64,000 nucleotides of DNA from Arsenophonus sp052174455 (GCA_052174455.1 JBQMRP010000004.1:558001-622000), one strand, 5' to 3'; positions 11,623 to 23,781 are shown, numbered from the stretch's first letter. The notes: generated by a model from the sequence alone, not told the origin. Numbers and translations: made by a program.

Positions 11623-12582
11623 ATGCATTCTGTTGGTACTCCCTTATTATGGGCAATCTTTACTGTTGTTATTGCAGTTATGTTACTTATTGATATCTCT
11701 TTACAGGGTAATTATCGAGGAAGAGAAGTAACAATAAGACAATCTGTTATATGGACTTTGATTTGGATTAGTTTAGCATTATTGTTTTCCTTAGGCTTAT
11801 GGTTTTATTTTAACCAGATGACTAACTTAAGGATTGCTAACCGACAAATAATGGCTTTTTTAACCGGTTATTTATTGGAAAAAGCGTTAGCTGTCGATAA
11901 TGTGTTTGTTTGGTTAATGTTATTTAATTACTTTTCAATTCCGAGTAATTTACAGCGTCGAGTTCTTATATATGGTGTATTAGGTGCGATAGTATTACGT
12001 ACTATTATGATATTTACAGGTAGTTGGTTAGTTTCACAATTTAACTGGATTTTGTATTTCTTTGGCATTTTTTTACTATTCACTGGTATTAAGATGTTCT
12101 TTGTTAAAGAACATGATCAGTTGATTAATAAAAAACCATTAGTAAAATGGATCAGCTCTCATTTACGTATTATAAATACTTTACATAATGAATATTTTTT
12201 TATTCGTCAACAAGGCATTTTATTTGCTACTCCATTGATTATAGTATTAATTTTAGTTGAGATTAGTGATATTATTTTTGCTGTGGATAGCATCCCTGCT
12301 ATTTTTGCAGTAACAACGGATCCTTTTATTATATTAACCTCAAATCTATTTGCAATTTTAGGCTTGCGATCGATGTATTTTGTTTTATCAGGTATTGCTA
12401 AAAAATTTACTATGCTAAAGTACGGGCTATCTATTATTTTAATTTTCATTGGTATTAAAATGTTATTAATGGATATTTTTTATATTCCAATAGCTATATC
12501 GTTAAGTATTATTGCTGGGATTTTAACATTAATAATATTTATTAACCATATTGTTAATAAACGAAAAAACATATTTAATTAA
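11623..12582 (+). CDS. alx: TerC-family membrane protein Alx (Mn2+/pH stress)
   Basis: A 319-residue TerC-family inner-membrane protein. E. coli Alx (321 aa) is implicated in manganese export and is induced at alkaline pH. The sequence starts MHSVGTPLLWAIFTVVIAVML, very close to the E. coli start, and shows both conserved acidic membrane motifs: EKALAVDNVFVWL (about 86-98) and VEISDIIFAVDSIPAIFAVT (about 209-228). The Asp/Glu residues expected to bind the metal are present. About nine membrane segments are predicted. AGGAACT precedes the ATG. In E. coli the gene is controlled by a pH-responsive yybP-ykoY-type riboswitch in a long leader. The leader here is cut to about 145 bases by an IS256 end, and I could not recognise the riboswitch core, so this control may be lost. 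Confidence 0.93.
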   Translation: MHSVGTPLLWAIFTVVIAVMLLIDISLQGNYRGREVTIRQSVIWTLIWISLALLFSLGLWFYFNQMTNLRIANRQIMAFLTGYLLEKALAVDNVFVWLMLFNYFSIPSNLQRRVLIYGVLGAIVLRTIMIFTGSWLVSQFNWILYFFGIFLLFTGIKMFFVKEHDQLINKKPLVKWISSHLRIINTLHNEYFFIRQQGILFATPLIIVLILVEISDIIFAVDSIPAIFAVTTDPFIILTSNLFAILGLRSMYFVLSGIAKKFTMLKYGLSIILIFIGIKMLLMDIFYIPIAISLSIIAGILTLIIFINHIVNKRKNIFN

Positions 12583-12689
12583 CAGATAATATCTTTAAAT
12601 ATTATAATATTGGATTAATTCATATTAATGAATAATAGAAAAAGTGATAAAGATATTTTCTTTATCAGTTGTTTGGTCCCAGATTATTA

Positions 12690-12978
12690 TATAGACTATC
12701 GTTTCATATTCTATTCACAGTAATAGGTTGCTAAGGGATACAGTTGAAGGTAAAACATCATGATCATATAGGCTCCATAGTTAGAGCAACTACAATATGT
12801 AAAAGCGGAGCTCTGCTCTTCAGTTTAAAAAATGGTCTACGTCTATTTTAACTAGACGTTATGGCATATTGAACTTATTTTTGCTAAAGAGTAAAGCGAG
12901 ATAATGTTTATTATCACAGCAATATTTTCCTATCGTTTGCCAACGATAGTCTTATCTGTTCAGAAAGCTGATATTTTG
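12690..12978 (+). repeat. dispersed repeat family Y, 5' fragment
   Basis: The sequence resembles the first 250 bases of the unidentified repeat at 26536-27104: a shared stretch around ATAGTTGAAG..AAAATATCATGAT and the CTCCAT..AGAAACTACAA-like piece. It is cut at its right by an IS256 copy at 12979. No protein is recognisable. Confidence 0.4.
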
Positions 12979-14366
12979 ATTTATGCTTAATTTAGTGTAT
13001 AGAGTTTCTGAGATAGTGGCGTATCCTACTGATTGATTTCATAGATGATTTCAACATCAGAGAGATAAATATCATAAAAAGTTTACCTTAAAAGTATCCG
13101 CAAAATCAGATATTACCTATAATATCTTGTATGAATTAATTCATAATGGTGATAGGGATGCTGATAGATACCTGCTATTGAGGCGGAAGCTCGAAGCTAT
13201 TCTGAATAACATGTTCAAGGCACTTTTTCGATTGAGGTTCATGATATATCCATAATGGTTATTTGTCGTAGCAAACTTAATATAGACAGGTATTGACGAT
13301 GTCAGATTAAAGTGCACAAGGTTATGGGATCGAAGAGAAAAACAGAATATTCTTCAACAGCTCGTTTCTTCCTTATCTGAAGCGTATAAAAAGATCAAGT
13401 AGTTATTATTACAGCTGCTTAGAATAAGTGGGATAAACCCTCTGCACAAGAAATTTTCCTCCTGTAATTTTCACGAATTTTTGTTGGCACTTTTAGATGA
13501 AAAAGGATGGATATCCTTTGAGAGCTATAAACAGATTAAAACAGCGATTGACTTGAAGAGCACAATTAAAGGGCGGTCTGCGTAATTTAAGTGATACTGT
13601 TATATTTATTTCTTTGGCAATGGCATATAACATCTTGTTAGATAAGTTAATCGTCTTTCTTGCTGCTCATTATTGGTACCACTACATGGACGTAAAGAGT
13701 TTGTTGAACCCGAAGATACTTATTAAGAATTAGCAGCGAAACTGACTTAACTTCTAATTGGTCTTACAAACACGTAGATTAATTGTATCTCCTAAGCTTT
13801 CTAGAGAAGCCTAGTCTATTGTTTTAATATAATGACAAAATATTCCAGAATATATAGCTCAAATACTGTTGAGTACACAAAATAACTAATGTAGTTGATT
13901 TTACTCCTTAAAGGTATACACAACTAAAATTAAGGTTAAGTTTCTGGGAGTTTAGGATAATTAAAGAATTACTATTGCATAGTAAAGCCCATGATGTTTA
14001 TTGGCAAGGGGTTTCAGCAAATATTCTACAGCGATGAAGAAACTGGAGAAAAATGGAGAAGAACGGTTGGTATTCTATACCTTCCCATCAGCGCGCTGGG
14101 TGTAATAAGAACGACGAATCCAATTGAAAAACCTTTTTCGACAGGCGAGCTTATAAATCTGACGCGTGAAGCACTATAGTTCGAGAAAAACAACCTTTTC
14201 AATAAAATTAAAGTTTCTTCCGTCTGCTAACAAAAGCAGAAAGCGGATCGAGGGATTTAACCTGTTGACACTAGTAGTAAACAACGTAAATTTTAAGGAT
14301 GGAGAGCAGATTTATGAATTATCAGATCAGAGTCTAACCGCCATACATTAATTTTACTAATAACTC
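12979..14366 (+). mobile_element. IS256-family element, decayed, full length
   Basis: This copy is delimited by terminal repeats at 12979 and 14366, about 1.39 kb. The plus strand keeps the C-terminal block with IRTTNPIEKPFSTGELI (about 14112-14160), matching the RTTNPIES.FATVRLRT signature of IS256 transposases, and a KDGEQIYE tail near 14300. Two short open stretches at 13991-14351 are pieces of this transposase, not genes. Confidence 0.83.
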
Positions 14367-15030
14367 AGGTTTTTATTAATTTTATCAGTAGGTTATTATG
14401 TTCTCAAAATTGAGACATTACATTTTATTTTAGATAAATTCTTTGTTAAAAATATCATTTTATTCTTTTGGTTATATTTTCTTGACTTTGCAAGAAAATT
14501 TTTATTAAAAAATTTACATTAACACTGTAATAACTATCATAAAAAGTATAGCAATTATACTTAATTTATTTAGCACATATCAAGTTAGTTGTTTATTTTT
14601 TTTATTTATAAAGTAATATATTTACTTTTCTATATTAAATATTACATAATAAATTAAATAAAATTAACGACATTTTTTAAAATAAAATAGTTAGTACTCT
14701 AACAATAATTATTGAATGTATGAGTTCATGTCAATAAAAATCAACGATACTGTTCATTGAAGGAACAGTTTGAAATGTTCAAACAACAAAATTATATAAC
14801 ATGGTGAATAGCTGATAATAAGATATCTATCTTAACAGATAGATATATATTTAACTTTGTTAACCATTTTATATGGAAAAATATAATTAGTTTTTAATGA
14901 AAAGTATTTAGTATAGAATATATTTAGATATTATTAATAATATTTTTTAAGAAAATATTTTACGTTCTAATATTTATTAGACCTTATTAATGTCAGTCTT
15001 TATTTGTAAAACGTTAATATTATGTGTAAT
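14367..15030. other. gene-free AT-rich spacer
   Basis: This very AT-rich stretch separates an IS256 end from the hns terminator. A small hairpin (ACTGTTC..GAACAGT near 14751-14772) is visible but has no U-run. No gene is recognisable. Confidence 0.5.
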
Positions 15031-15058
15031 AAAATACCCTTCATATAAAGGGTATTTT
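15031..15058 (-). terminator. rho-independent terminator after hns
   Basis: A perfect 11-base inverted repeat (AAAATACCCTT, six-base loop, then AAGGGTATTTT) lies 20 bases past the hns stop codon. The A/T tracts flanking the stem let it work in both directions. Position and shape fit transcription termination of hns. Confidence 0.75.
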
Positions 15059-15077
15059 AAAAGTAAAGAGAAGATAT

Positions 15078-15494
15078 TTAGATTAAAAAATCCTCTATTT
15101 TCTTACCATATTTTTCTACTGCTTGTTTTATAATAGCTGGTGTACGACCTTGACCAGTCCAGGTTTTAATTTCACCATTTTCATCTTTATATTTATATTT
15201 AGCTGGTCTTGCTGCACGTTTAGTACGGGTAGATATTTTTGATGGAGTTTTTGCAGTAACTAAATCATCTAGACTGAGTCCTTCTCCTTCTAGTAATTTA
15301 ATATATTTTGCAATTTTTTGACTATGAGCTTCTAATTGTGCTCTCACTTGATTTTCGTCTTTACGACGTTCATCTACAACAGTATTAAGTTTATCATTTA
15401 TTTCTTGCAATGATTCTAACGATATTTCTCTTGCTATTGAACGTAATGTACGAATGTTATTTAATGATTTTAAATATTTCAATGAATCGCTCAT
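15078..15494 (-). CDS. hns: H-NS nucleoid-structuring protein / gene silencer
   Basis: A 138-residue H-NS (137 aa in E. coli). It is a DNA-bridging protein that coats AT-rich DNA and silences horizontally acquired genes. The N-terminal oligomerisation domain with LNNIRTLRSIARE (about 11-23) and a long coiled coil (about 25-65) is followed by a basic linker (about 85-95) and the C-terminal DNA-binding domain. That domain has the AT-hook-like TWTGQGRTP motif (about 112-120), including the QGR core that enters the minor groove. The linker differs from E. coli (TPSKISTRTKRAARP). StpA is a possible alternative, but the single copy, length and C terminus favour H-NS. Upstream is a long AT-rich stretch typical of the self-repressed hns promoter. 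The gene is intact and has its own terminator. Confidence 0.93.
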   Translation of the reverse strand: MSDSLKYLKSLNNIRTLRSIAREISLESLQEINDKLNTVVDERRKDENQVRAQLEAHSQKIAKYIKLLEGEGLSLDDLVTAKTPSKISTRTKRAARPAKYKYKDENGEIKTWTGQGRTPAIIKQAVEKYGKKIEDFLI

Positions 15495-16055
15495 TTTCCT
15501 GATCTCGAATTAAATTGAATGTTAGCTGATATTTACTAATAATAAAATGCTATTTATTTTTCTGCAATAGTAAATTTACAAAATAAAGTTAAATTTATTT
15601 TTAAATTAAACTTCTATAAAAAGTAATATAAATTTTAAATAAAAACATTATATATCCTATGTTAGGTATATTGAGCACTTCAAAATTAACATAAAATGAT
15701 AGTATCGATTTTATATTTAAATTTTATGATAAATATTAGCTAATAATAATATTATTATTATTATATTTATTAATATAAAGGTGTTATTTTTTAAATTAAA
15801 ATATTTAAACATATTAACTTATTAATAATAATAAATATTATTAAAAATATATTATGTTAGTTATTAGGATTTATATTCAAATAAATAAAAATAATGTTTC
15901 ACAATCTTTGTGGAAAATTTTTAAAATTTTTTGCCTAAATAAAACTCAATTTATTGCTATAATTTAGCAATGAATGCGAATAAATTAACTTCACTACTTT
16001 AGTTTTTATATAATTATAAAGAACATAGGAGTAAATATGGTTATTTCACTAATCG
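15495..16055. promoter_or_regulatory. AT-rich upstream region of hns
   Basis: About 560 bases of extremely AT-rich DNA with many A/T tracts lie upstream of hns. No gene is visible. Such DNA suits H-NS autoregulation by upstream nucleation sites, but no specific operator can be named from the sequence alone. A short start-like ATG with a good Shine-Dalgarno (TAGGAG, near 16027-16037) runs straight into an IS256 end and encodes nothing. Confidence 0.35.
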
Positions 16056-17445
16056 AGAGTTATTAGTAAATCTAGTGTATGGGGGTCAGGCTACCCTTTA
16101 CTTTAAGGTTTCATGAATTTGTTCTTCATCTTTAAATTCTATGTTGTTTATCACTAGAGTCAGCAGGTTAACTCATTTAATCCCACTCAAACTTTCTGAG
16201 CAGAAAGGAGCAGCTTAAATACCATTGAAAGGGTTATTTTTTTAATCACAGCGATTCGCGTGTGTCAGGGTCATAACCTGACGCTGACATATAACCCACT
16301 CAATCGGATTCGTGGTTCTTATTGATCATCAAGTACAGTAAGGAAAAATTATAAATATTAGCCGTTCTTCTCGATCTTTTTAGCTTCTTCATCACCGTAG
16401 AGATACTTATGCTGATATAATTTTGTCAACAAAACATCAAGGGCTTTATAATTAGCATCACAGCTCTCTGCTAGGAAAATTTATGGCAAATAACCTTAAC
16501 TTTTTTGGTGCTTCAGCCTTTTTGAAATGAAGTTAGTACTTAGTTATTTTATGTACCCAATAACGTTGTGATGCCGCGCGTTCAAGAATATCTTGCCATT
16601 GTACTATAAGAACCAAGAGCACTGTTTTCGTGGCAAGATTGAGAGATATAGTTAAGCCATCCTCTAGTAGATAATTGAAAAGTTTAGTTAAGTTCCTCTA
16701 ATTTTTGATAAAGATTTTTGAGTGCAACGAGCTCATTATATCCATGTAGGGAAGTCCCCCTCGCCGATTTTACTAGCAGGAAAAAGCGGATCAGCTTGCT
16801 TCTGACCAGGATACATATACAATCATCGACTCATAAATAAACGTAGTGCGTATTGCTTAAATCATCCTGGCACTATTGCCTATGGTTTTCAAGGCGTTTC
16901 TGTTTCATTCTGTTGATGGTGGCTAGAGAGCATGTTCTTTTTTACCAAGAGTCCCTGCCTCTAATGGTTTTTCGTAAAAATGATCAGTAGAGAATGGATC
17001 ACAGGTACAGCCATAATAGTAGCTTTCAACATTTTTTGCACGCTTCAGATAATGTAGTAAGCAAGGAGCTGTTAAAACATATTCCGTTGCGCTGCACAAT
17101 CCACCTGATCTTAACTACTTTAATCTTAAGATCTTCAATAGTAGTTTATAGTTTCTATGATAAATTAAATAACCGTTACGGATAACAGTATTAACGTCTA
17201 TCGATAAGGAAGTGTTTAGTATAATTTTACTTCATCCTTAACAGCGGTGCCTATCAGCTACCTGCTATTATTACAAATGAGTTCATGAAAAGAATTATAG
17301 TAATACTATTTCGGTAATGTATGTATAAGGTAGATTTTTCATGATATATTATCTTTATAATTAATAGTTTCATCCAGAAAACTAATAAACAGAGATAACA
17401 CTATCATTTCTAAAACCACATGCACCAGAAATTAGCATAAATTAT
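16056..17445 (-). mobile_element. IS256-family element, decayed, full length
   Basis: This is the clearest case of both terminal repeats: AGAGTTATTAGTAAATCT at 16056 and the inverse of GAGTTATGCT..TTTCTGGTG near 17420-17445, giving 1.39 kb. The minus strand has the usual order of decayed IS256 transposase segments. Confidence 0.82.
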
Positions 17446-18464
17446 TAAGCTGATATTTAATTATTTTAATAGGTAATATTGCTTAAATAAAAAAACTAGA
17501 ATTAAATTAATTAATTTCTTAAATAAATTAGTAAAATTATTACTGCTATGTAAATGTTAGGGGGTGCTATAATAACTAGGTTATAATTACCATTGATAAT
17601 TTTTAATTTTCGACGCTGTAATAAATTACGTTCTTGTATTAAAAATTGATAAATATCATCACAAAAAGATATTAGAAATTTTAAATCTGGTTAAGGTTTG
17701 AATTTTTCCACTATTCAATATTATCTGTAACTAATAGGAATTGCTATTAATAATATATTAACATATATTTCCCAATAAGGATCTCCCGTTGTTAGGTAAA
17801 CAAATGAGTAGCTTAATTTGAAGAGCGGCGCCTTCTAGATCAATAATCAATTTCTGTTGACGACGATGAGTTTTCAACAGTTGATTATCTATCCTGTATT
17901 AAGGAAATAATCCTAAGTTCTGTGCTTGATTGGCTTATAAGATCAACGCAATTTGCTAGGCAGCAAGGTCATTTAATTTCTCATAGTTCAGTTTAATTTC
18001 TTGTAATAATATTTAAATATTAAAATAATAAAAACGAAGGAATTGCTATTTAACTAGCAGATAATGGATAGCAGGATGGTTAGTTAAAGAAAGTATGGTA
18101 TCGGTAATGTCATCTTTATGATTAAAGAATCAATATTTAATTGAGTTTATTTATTAGAGCTTGAGATAACGGAAACATATTTTCTGGCTATATAAATACT
18201 ATCAACAAGATGCAATTTAACATTATAAGCAGGATAAGGATAATATTTAGTCTGATTATCAATCAGATGGTTTTTTTTCTATCCTATAAAAGGCTATATT
18301 ATTTTTTATTTCCTCCTCGTAAAAATTCTTATTACCAGTTAATGAGTTAACGGTTTTAATCATCGATTAAAGGATTTTCTATGCTTTCTACAAAAATAAT
18401 AACTAAATTTTAATCACCGTTTTATGAACTGACAAATAATAATTTATTGTTTAGGTATCACTTT
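17446..18464 (-). pseudogene. unidentified decayed coding region
   Basis: About 1 kb of DNA that is not part of any repeat family here. Read on the minus strand, several fragments look protein-like: NFYEEEIKNNIAFYRIEKK near 18300-18360, TKYYPYPAYNVKLHLVDSIY near 18200-18260, and LNYEKLNDLAA.QIALIL near 17930-18000, each broken by stops or frame changes. I do not recognise the family. It is probably one or two dead genes next to hns. Confidence 0.4.
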
Positions 18465-19290
18465 TCAGAAGATAGTAGAGTTTTTTAAAAAATTTAAGTT
18501 TAGTATTGAAACAATAGTCATAGATTGCAATGTAGTTTTGTTAGCCAATACTAATTGGGTAATTTTTGATTGTACAGTTGAACTATATCGATGCAAAGTA
18601 ATTTTAAACTCTTAACTAGAAGAGGAAGATAGGTTTTTCAGGATATCTTCCATATAATATTAAATCGCTTGATTATAAAATTTATTTAAGAATATATAAG
18701 TAAGTTAAGTTGGTTCTCTATACCAAGCTCTGTATAGAGACAGCTGAATTTCTTTTTTTCAGTAACTAAACGTTTTCGCAGCTCCAAAAAGACGATCTAT
18801 AAATTCTTTGTTATTGTGTAAGTATTCGATAGATATCCATGGAGATACTTAATTAAAATCACGTAAGAAGCGTTGAGTATTGGGCCATAATCTTAGTCTT
18901 GTAAAGACAGATAAAAATCAATCAAGTGACGCAATCTATACTTATGAAAAGATATAGTCGTCAATTTTGTTTGACACTTTTAAAAGATATTTTACACTAA
19001 TGTACAAAATGACTAGAATCTTAACTTTTAAACGCCTTAAGCTTCATAGTTTGCTGTTTAATTTAACACAAATTTCTTCGTGGATGTTAAACACTGATCC
19101 AGGCAATATCAAGATACTGAGAAATTCAGGAATTAGTGTATAACTACTAACAGATTATTGAAATGGAAAAAACGTTTTTAGCAGAAAAGCGACCTTAGCT
19201 TCCTAAGCGGGCGAGGCATCATCGGAAAACGATGAGTGGTATTCCTGTAATTATCAACACAATTTTGTTTTTTCTCAACTTGTCCCTCAA
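18465..19290 (-). mobile_element. IS481-family element, decayed
   Basis: Parallel to the copy at 7230-8136 over most of its length, including the 3' start (AATTTAAGTTTAGTATTG) and the region corresponding to CATAGACTGCAATG. The right part ends near a GAAAACGATGAGTGG-like stretch. All frames are broken. Confidence 0.68.
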
Positions 19291-19489
19291 GTAGTCATCT
19301 CTTTCCATGAATATTGCAGTGCGAATAGAGTCTCTTTATAATAATCTGGAACCAAGCACCTAAGTTATAAAATTTAATTCAATCAATTTGTTCTGATATT
19401 GAATTAATGAGGATATTATAGAGCGTCTAAAACTTATTTAACTATTTTTTTTGTATTTTTTATTTATATGAATATATTTGACTATATTG

Positions 19490-20450
19490 ATAATATAGTT
19501 GCTAGATATCCTATATCCTGTATGCAAAACTTTCCTACAGTGGTTGTCATGAAAAAACAATAAGTCATGCAGATCAAAGAATTCTTTCTTCAGTATCTCT
19601 CAACGTAAATCTGCTTCTCATTAGTTAACTTTACAACAGTTTAACGGATGATTTTGATTAATACATTTAAGAAATTCATTCCACTTTATCCTAATCATAT
19701 TATCAGAATGAATATGTTATTCGATGAAGATACTCATTATGGTTACAGTGATATCGTTGAAAAATTTTTAATTGAAGGAAATCATTTAATAATATTGCTG
19801 GAAGTAAAAATCTTTTTACGAAACTACATTAGAAGGATGAATGTTTTAGTTATCTGCGGTGTATATTGAATAACTTGACTTTACGGGGGTCAAGCTAAAT
19901 AAACAAATATTGATTTAAAACAGTGTTTAGATGGGCGTCACTACATCTTTGCTTCAGTGACGACAGTTAACATAGAAAAGATAGAAAACGGCGTAATAGG
20001 AGTAAATAAAAGTAAAGAATGAATCGCAGTCTTAATCGTCCGAGATTGATAGGGTTATGGTGAGTAATGATATTCTTAAATAGTTTAATGCAGAATACAT
20101 TTACTGTTTCTTGAGCTAATCATCGATAAGAGTCCATCATTTTCTTGGGTGGAATTAATGATACTAAACCTTTTCTAGCGAGAATAAAATTAGTTACCAT
20201 CGCATAATAAAGATGGATAATCAGAGAGTTCTTAGTAAAAAATTCTACATTTAAAATGTGATCAGTTATATCAGCTGATTATAAAAAATAAGTAAGTAAA
20301 TTTTATCATAAAAAGTCTTTCATTTACTGAATTATTTTGCCTGGAGTAGATTACTTGAAGTTATAACAATTGAAATATAGACTTGGCTATATATTACTCT
20401 GCGTGCGAAGAGCAACAACTTTACCAACATAGCCATATATTCGTCATATT
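19490..20450 (+). repeat. dispersed repeat family Y, long copy
   Basis: Shares long blocks with the repeats at 26536-27104, 42556-43628 and (inverted) 38875-39775: the TACAGTGGTTGYCATGAAAA block, the GATATCRTTG block, and a downstream part with GATTGATAGGGTTATG. It is about 1 kb. A 73-codon open stretch at 19648-19869 lies within it but is not conserved in the other copies. No transposase motif was recognised. Confidence 0.5.
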
Positions 20451-20541
20451 AATTAAAATTCTATGAAATTACCTTGATCTTATAATATTCATTTAATTTT
20501 ATGAATTTGAAAAAATTTAAAGATAAAACTATATGGTATTT

Positions 20542-21917
20542 GAGTTATGCTTATTTTATATATGGAGTTTCGAAAATGGGTTGGTATAATCTTCTTGATT
20601 AATTTCATAAATAATTTCAACAACAGAGAGATAAATACGTCGAGAAAATTTTAGCTTACAGGTATCCTTAAAATTAGATATCATCGTAATTCATTACATG
20701 AACTTATTCATAATTCTGCCAGGTTAGCTGATAGGTACCACTGTTGAGGATGAGCTCAAAGTTATGCTGAACACTCCCTTATCGATAGACGTTCATACTG
20801 TTATCTGTAACGGTTATTTAATTTATCATAGAAACTATAAACTACTATTGAAGATCTTAAGATTAAAGTAGTTAAGATCAGGTGGGTTACAGTGTAACAA
20901 AATATACTTCAATATTTTTTTACTTAGAGACTTATCTGAAGCGTGTAAAAAATTTTAAAAGCTACTACTATGGCTGTAGCTATGAGGTATCAGCTATCGA
21001 TGATTTTTTACGAAACCCTTGGAGGCAGTGGACTCTTGATAAAAAGAACATCGTCTTTCTAGTAACATCGGTAGATTAAAACAGCAATAGCTTGAAGAGT
21101 ATAGGCATTTATGCCACCATGATATTTAAGTGATATTGCGCTACATTTATTTCTTGGCCAATGGGCAATACTTACCTGACAGGCAAGATAATCGTCTTTG
21201 TCTGTTGCTCATTATCTGCAGAACTCCGCATGGTAATAAAAAAGCTAGGTTGTGCGGTAGAATATGTTTATAAAGAGTCATAAGCACTGGGCTGAACTTC
21301 TGGATGACCGCGAGTGTTTGCTCCTTAACCTATTTACTAAATTACTATGAAAGACGGTGTCCTTGGTTTTTCAATCCAATAGCAAAGACATTCCTGAACA
21401 CGTGGCACCAAGGTTATTATTTATACAAAATAGCTAATGCACTGGATTCACTCTATAAAGGTATTCAACAAAGAAAGTTAAGGTGAATTGCGGGAGGGTG
21501 TCTGGTTAGCAGAGAGTTGCAATATTTCTAATAAATCCCTTGATATTTTATTAGCAAAGTTTTTTAGCGTATCGTTGTCAGCGATGAATAAGCTAGAGAA
21601 AGCGAAAAAAAAAACGCTGGCATTCTAGGATTTTTCGTCAACACACTGAGCGTCATAAGAGCGACGAATTCGATTGAGTTGGCTTTTGCAATAGTGAAGA
21701 TATAAAACTGATGCGTGAGTAATGTGATTCAATCAAATAACTATTTCAATGCTATTTGAGTTGTTATCTTCTGCTAAGAAAAGCTAGAGCTGTGGCTAAG
21801 GGATTTAAGTTTCTGATGACTGATCTTGATGATAATATCTAACTTAAGTATAGAGAATAGATTTATGAAACATAAGAGCGTAGCCTGACTGCTATATACA
21901 AAAATTTACTAATTAAT
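20542..21917 (+). mobile_element. IS256-family element, decayed, full length
   Basis: Terminal repeats lie at 20542 (GAGTTATGCTTATTTTAT) and near 21917. In the plus strand the transposase fragments read, in order, IEDLKIKVVKI, YLKRVKNFKSYYYGCSYE, RYIYFLANGQYLPDRQ and VIRATNSIELAFA. These match the IS256 consensus but are separated by frameshifts. Confidence 0.82.
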
Positions 21918-22489
21918 AATTAATAAGAATTATGCCAAAAGAATTTAATAAATTACCTGTTCTTATTGCTAAATAATATTAAATAAAAAAGATCAAGACA
22001 GGATTAGCTAACACCAAAAAAATGTTGTGGTTACCAATATACAATAGAAATGATGCTACAAAACAATTTTAAAAGTAATTCCTTCGTGATCAACATTCAC
22101 ATTCAATGAATTACAGTTCACTAATTTAATTAAGAGTTAGTGTAATTATTTGTATTTCATTATTAGTTGTTGTTTAGAGATCAAGCAATTGAGTATGTGC
22201 GTTTTTAAAAAAGCTAAAAATTTATATCCATATAATATTTAAGGAACTTTTAAATAAATACGAATCATTAAGTTCTTTTAACACATCATGCGACAGCCAT
22301 TTTAAAATATTCAGTTAAGAAAGTCAGGGAATTTATCAAATAGAATGAGTGTTTGACTATAGAATAGGAAAGAATAAAGGATTTTATGAAACACTCAAAA
22401 ATTCTCCTGTGTTGAATATATGTATCACATATATTAGAATTTTTATATGAAAGTTGATTGTCATGATAAATCAAAATAGAGTTTAAAAC

Positions 22490-23510
22490 ATGTCAATCAA
22501 ATTACAATGCAATATTTGGCGCTATGATTTTATTTAGCCAAGTGGTAAACGAACTAGATAGAACTTTAGTGCAGCTGATAAAAAATTAACACAAAAACTT
22601 CACTATAAACTAATGTCCGATTTTTCAAAAATATAACATCTAAGTAAAGAGTTAGATGTATCTCTTCGAAGAAGAGAGTTTACGATGACTAAAGGAAAAA
22701 CAACACAAACAAACAATAAATAAAGATAAAGAAAAATTAAATTTTGGCAGCAGTATTTTTCAAGTTGAAAGACTTGTGAGATCACGAATGATAAATATCA
22801 AGATATTATTTCAAAAATAAGAAATAGAAGAGGTAAAGAAAGCGGTTTTTCATTGCAATTATCAAGGTATGTGCAATTGGTTTTTATTTGTGCCTTACTA
22901 AAAATATTCTTATAGGAATTAAGGATTATTAAAAATGGATAATATATAACTATCTATAGATAATCAAGAGTTAAGTAGCTCATAAAAGAGCAAGCTCATG
23001 TTTAATTGATAAAGCAGTTGATTATCTCTTAAGTCGAAAATTTCATCTTCTTTAAGAAGAAGATGGGTTTATGAAGATCCAATATTCTGGAATTAAAATG
23101 CTTATAGATTTATTTAGTTTGTATAATATTGACTGAATTAATTTGACCAGTCGAAAATTTTTGCGCAATTGATGTTTTTCTAAATAATGCAGCCTGTCAG
23201 ATTATCCATGATTAGGTGGATAGACATAATCAGTATATATTATTAAATAGTAAAAATTAACGGTGCTAATTAAATATAGTATCAATGAGAACGGATGTTA
23301 ACAAGGCGTTTAAATTAGCCCCATTGCCTGAAAGCAGGAATTTAAATATTTAAATTTCATGATTTGATGGATTCTTTGGCAAGTTAGTTAATTAAATTCG
23401 GTATGTACTATCCGCACTGTAATAGATATGAATTAAAAGTATACAAATGGTTAAAGTGTATAATAATTCTCACCTTAACAGTTGCATAAGTATTCTAAAA
23501 ACATTGATGG
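22490..23510 (+). pseudogene. phage-type tyrosine recombinase (integrase) pseudogene
   Basis: This is a degraded integrase of the prophage/integrative-element type. It begins MSIKLQCNIWRYDFI.PSGKRTR (22491), typical of the N-terminal arm-binding domain (..W..D...PSGKRIRRSLGT.DK..A.ELHDKL). Further fragments appear in order: FWQQYFSSLKDL (about 22740), a RSNIL-like GL*RSNILELK piece near 23070 that holds the first catalytic Arg box, and NLNIQISWFDG/FKFHDLMDSLASWLI near 23340-23400, equivalent to the HDLRHTWASWL box; the second Arg is changed. There are at least six stops or frameshifts. It ends about 200 bases before tRNA-Val, the usual site for such integrases, so it marks a lost integrative element. 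Confidence 0.72.
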
Positions 23511-23705
23511 GATATTAGGTTTTATGTTGCCATATTGCACGAAAGAAATTATTTAAGATATAATAAAGAGTAACTACTTGTTCTAATTAGTGAATTTACA
23601 GTGTTTAAACATGTAAGTGATTAATTAAAAGTCAACTTTTTTACCTATGCTATTAATAGCAAAACATATTATAAATAACATAAATAAGTAATCTTTTTAA
23701 ATAAA

Positions 23706-23781
23706 TGGTGGGCGATACCAGATTTGAACTGATGACCCTCTCCTTGTAAGGGAGATGCTCTACCAATTGAGCTAATCGCCC
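23706..23781 (-). tRNA. tRNA-Val (UAC)
   Basis: A complete 76-base cloverleaf on the minus strand, with CCA encoded. The acceptor stem GGGCGAT pairs with ATCGCCC. The anticodon stem-loop CTCCC TTACAAG GAG gives anticodon UAC, and the T-arm is GTTCAAATC. In E. coli a tRNA-Val(UAC) cluster also lies next to gltX, so the position is ancestral. Confidence 0.95.

Noticed and set aside
13991..14351. Two overlapping small open frames as genes
   Set aside because: Both are pieces of the IS256 transposase C terminus (RTTNPIE and KDGEQIYE parts) joined by a frameshift.
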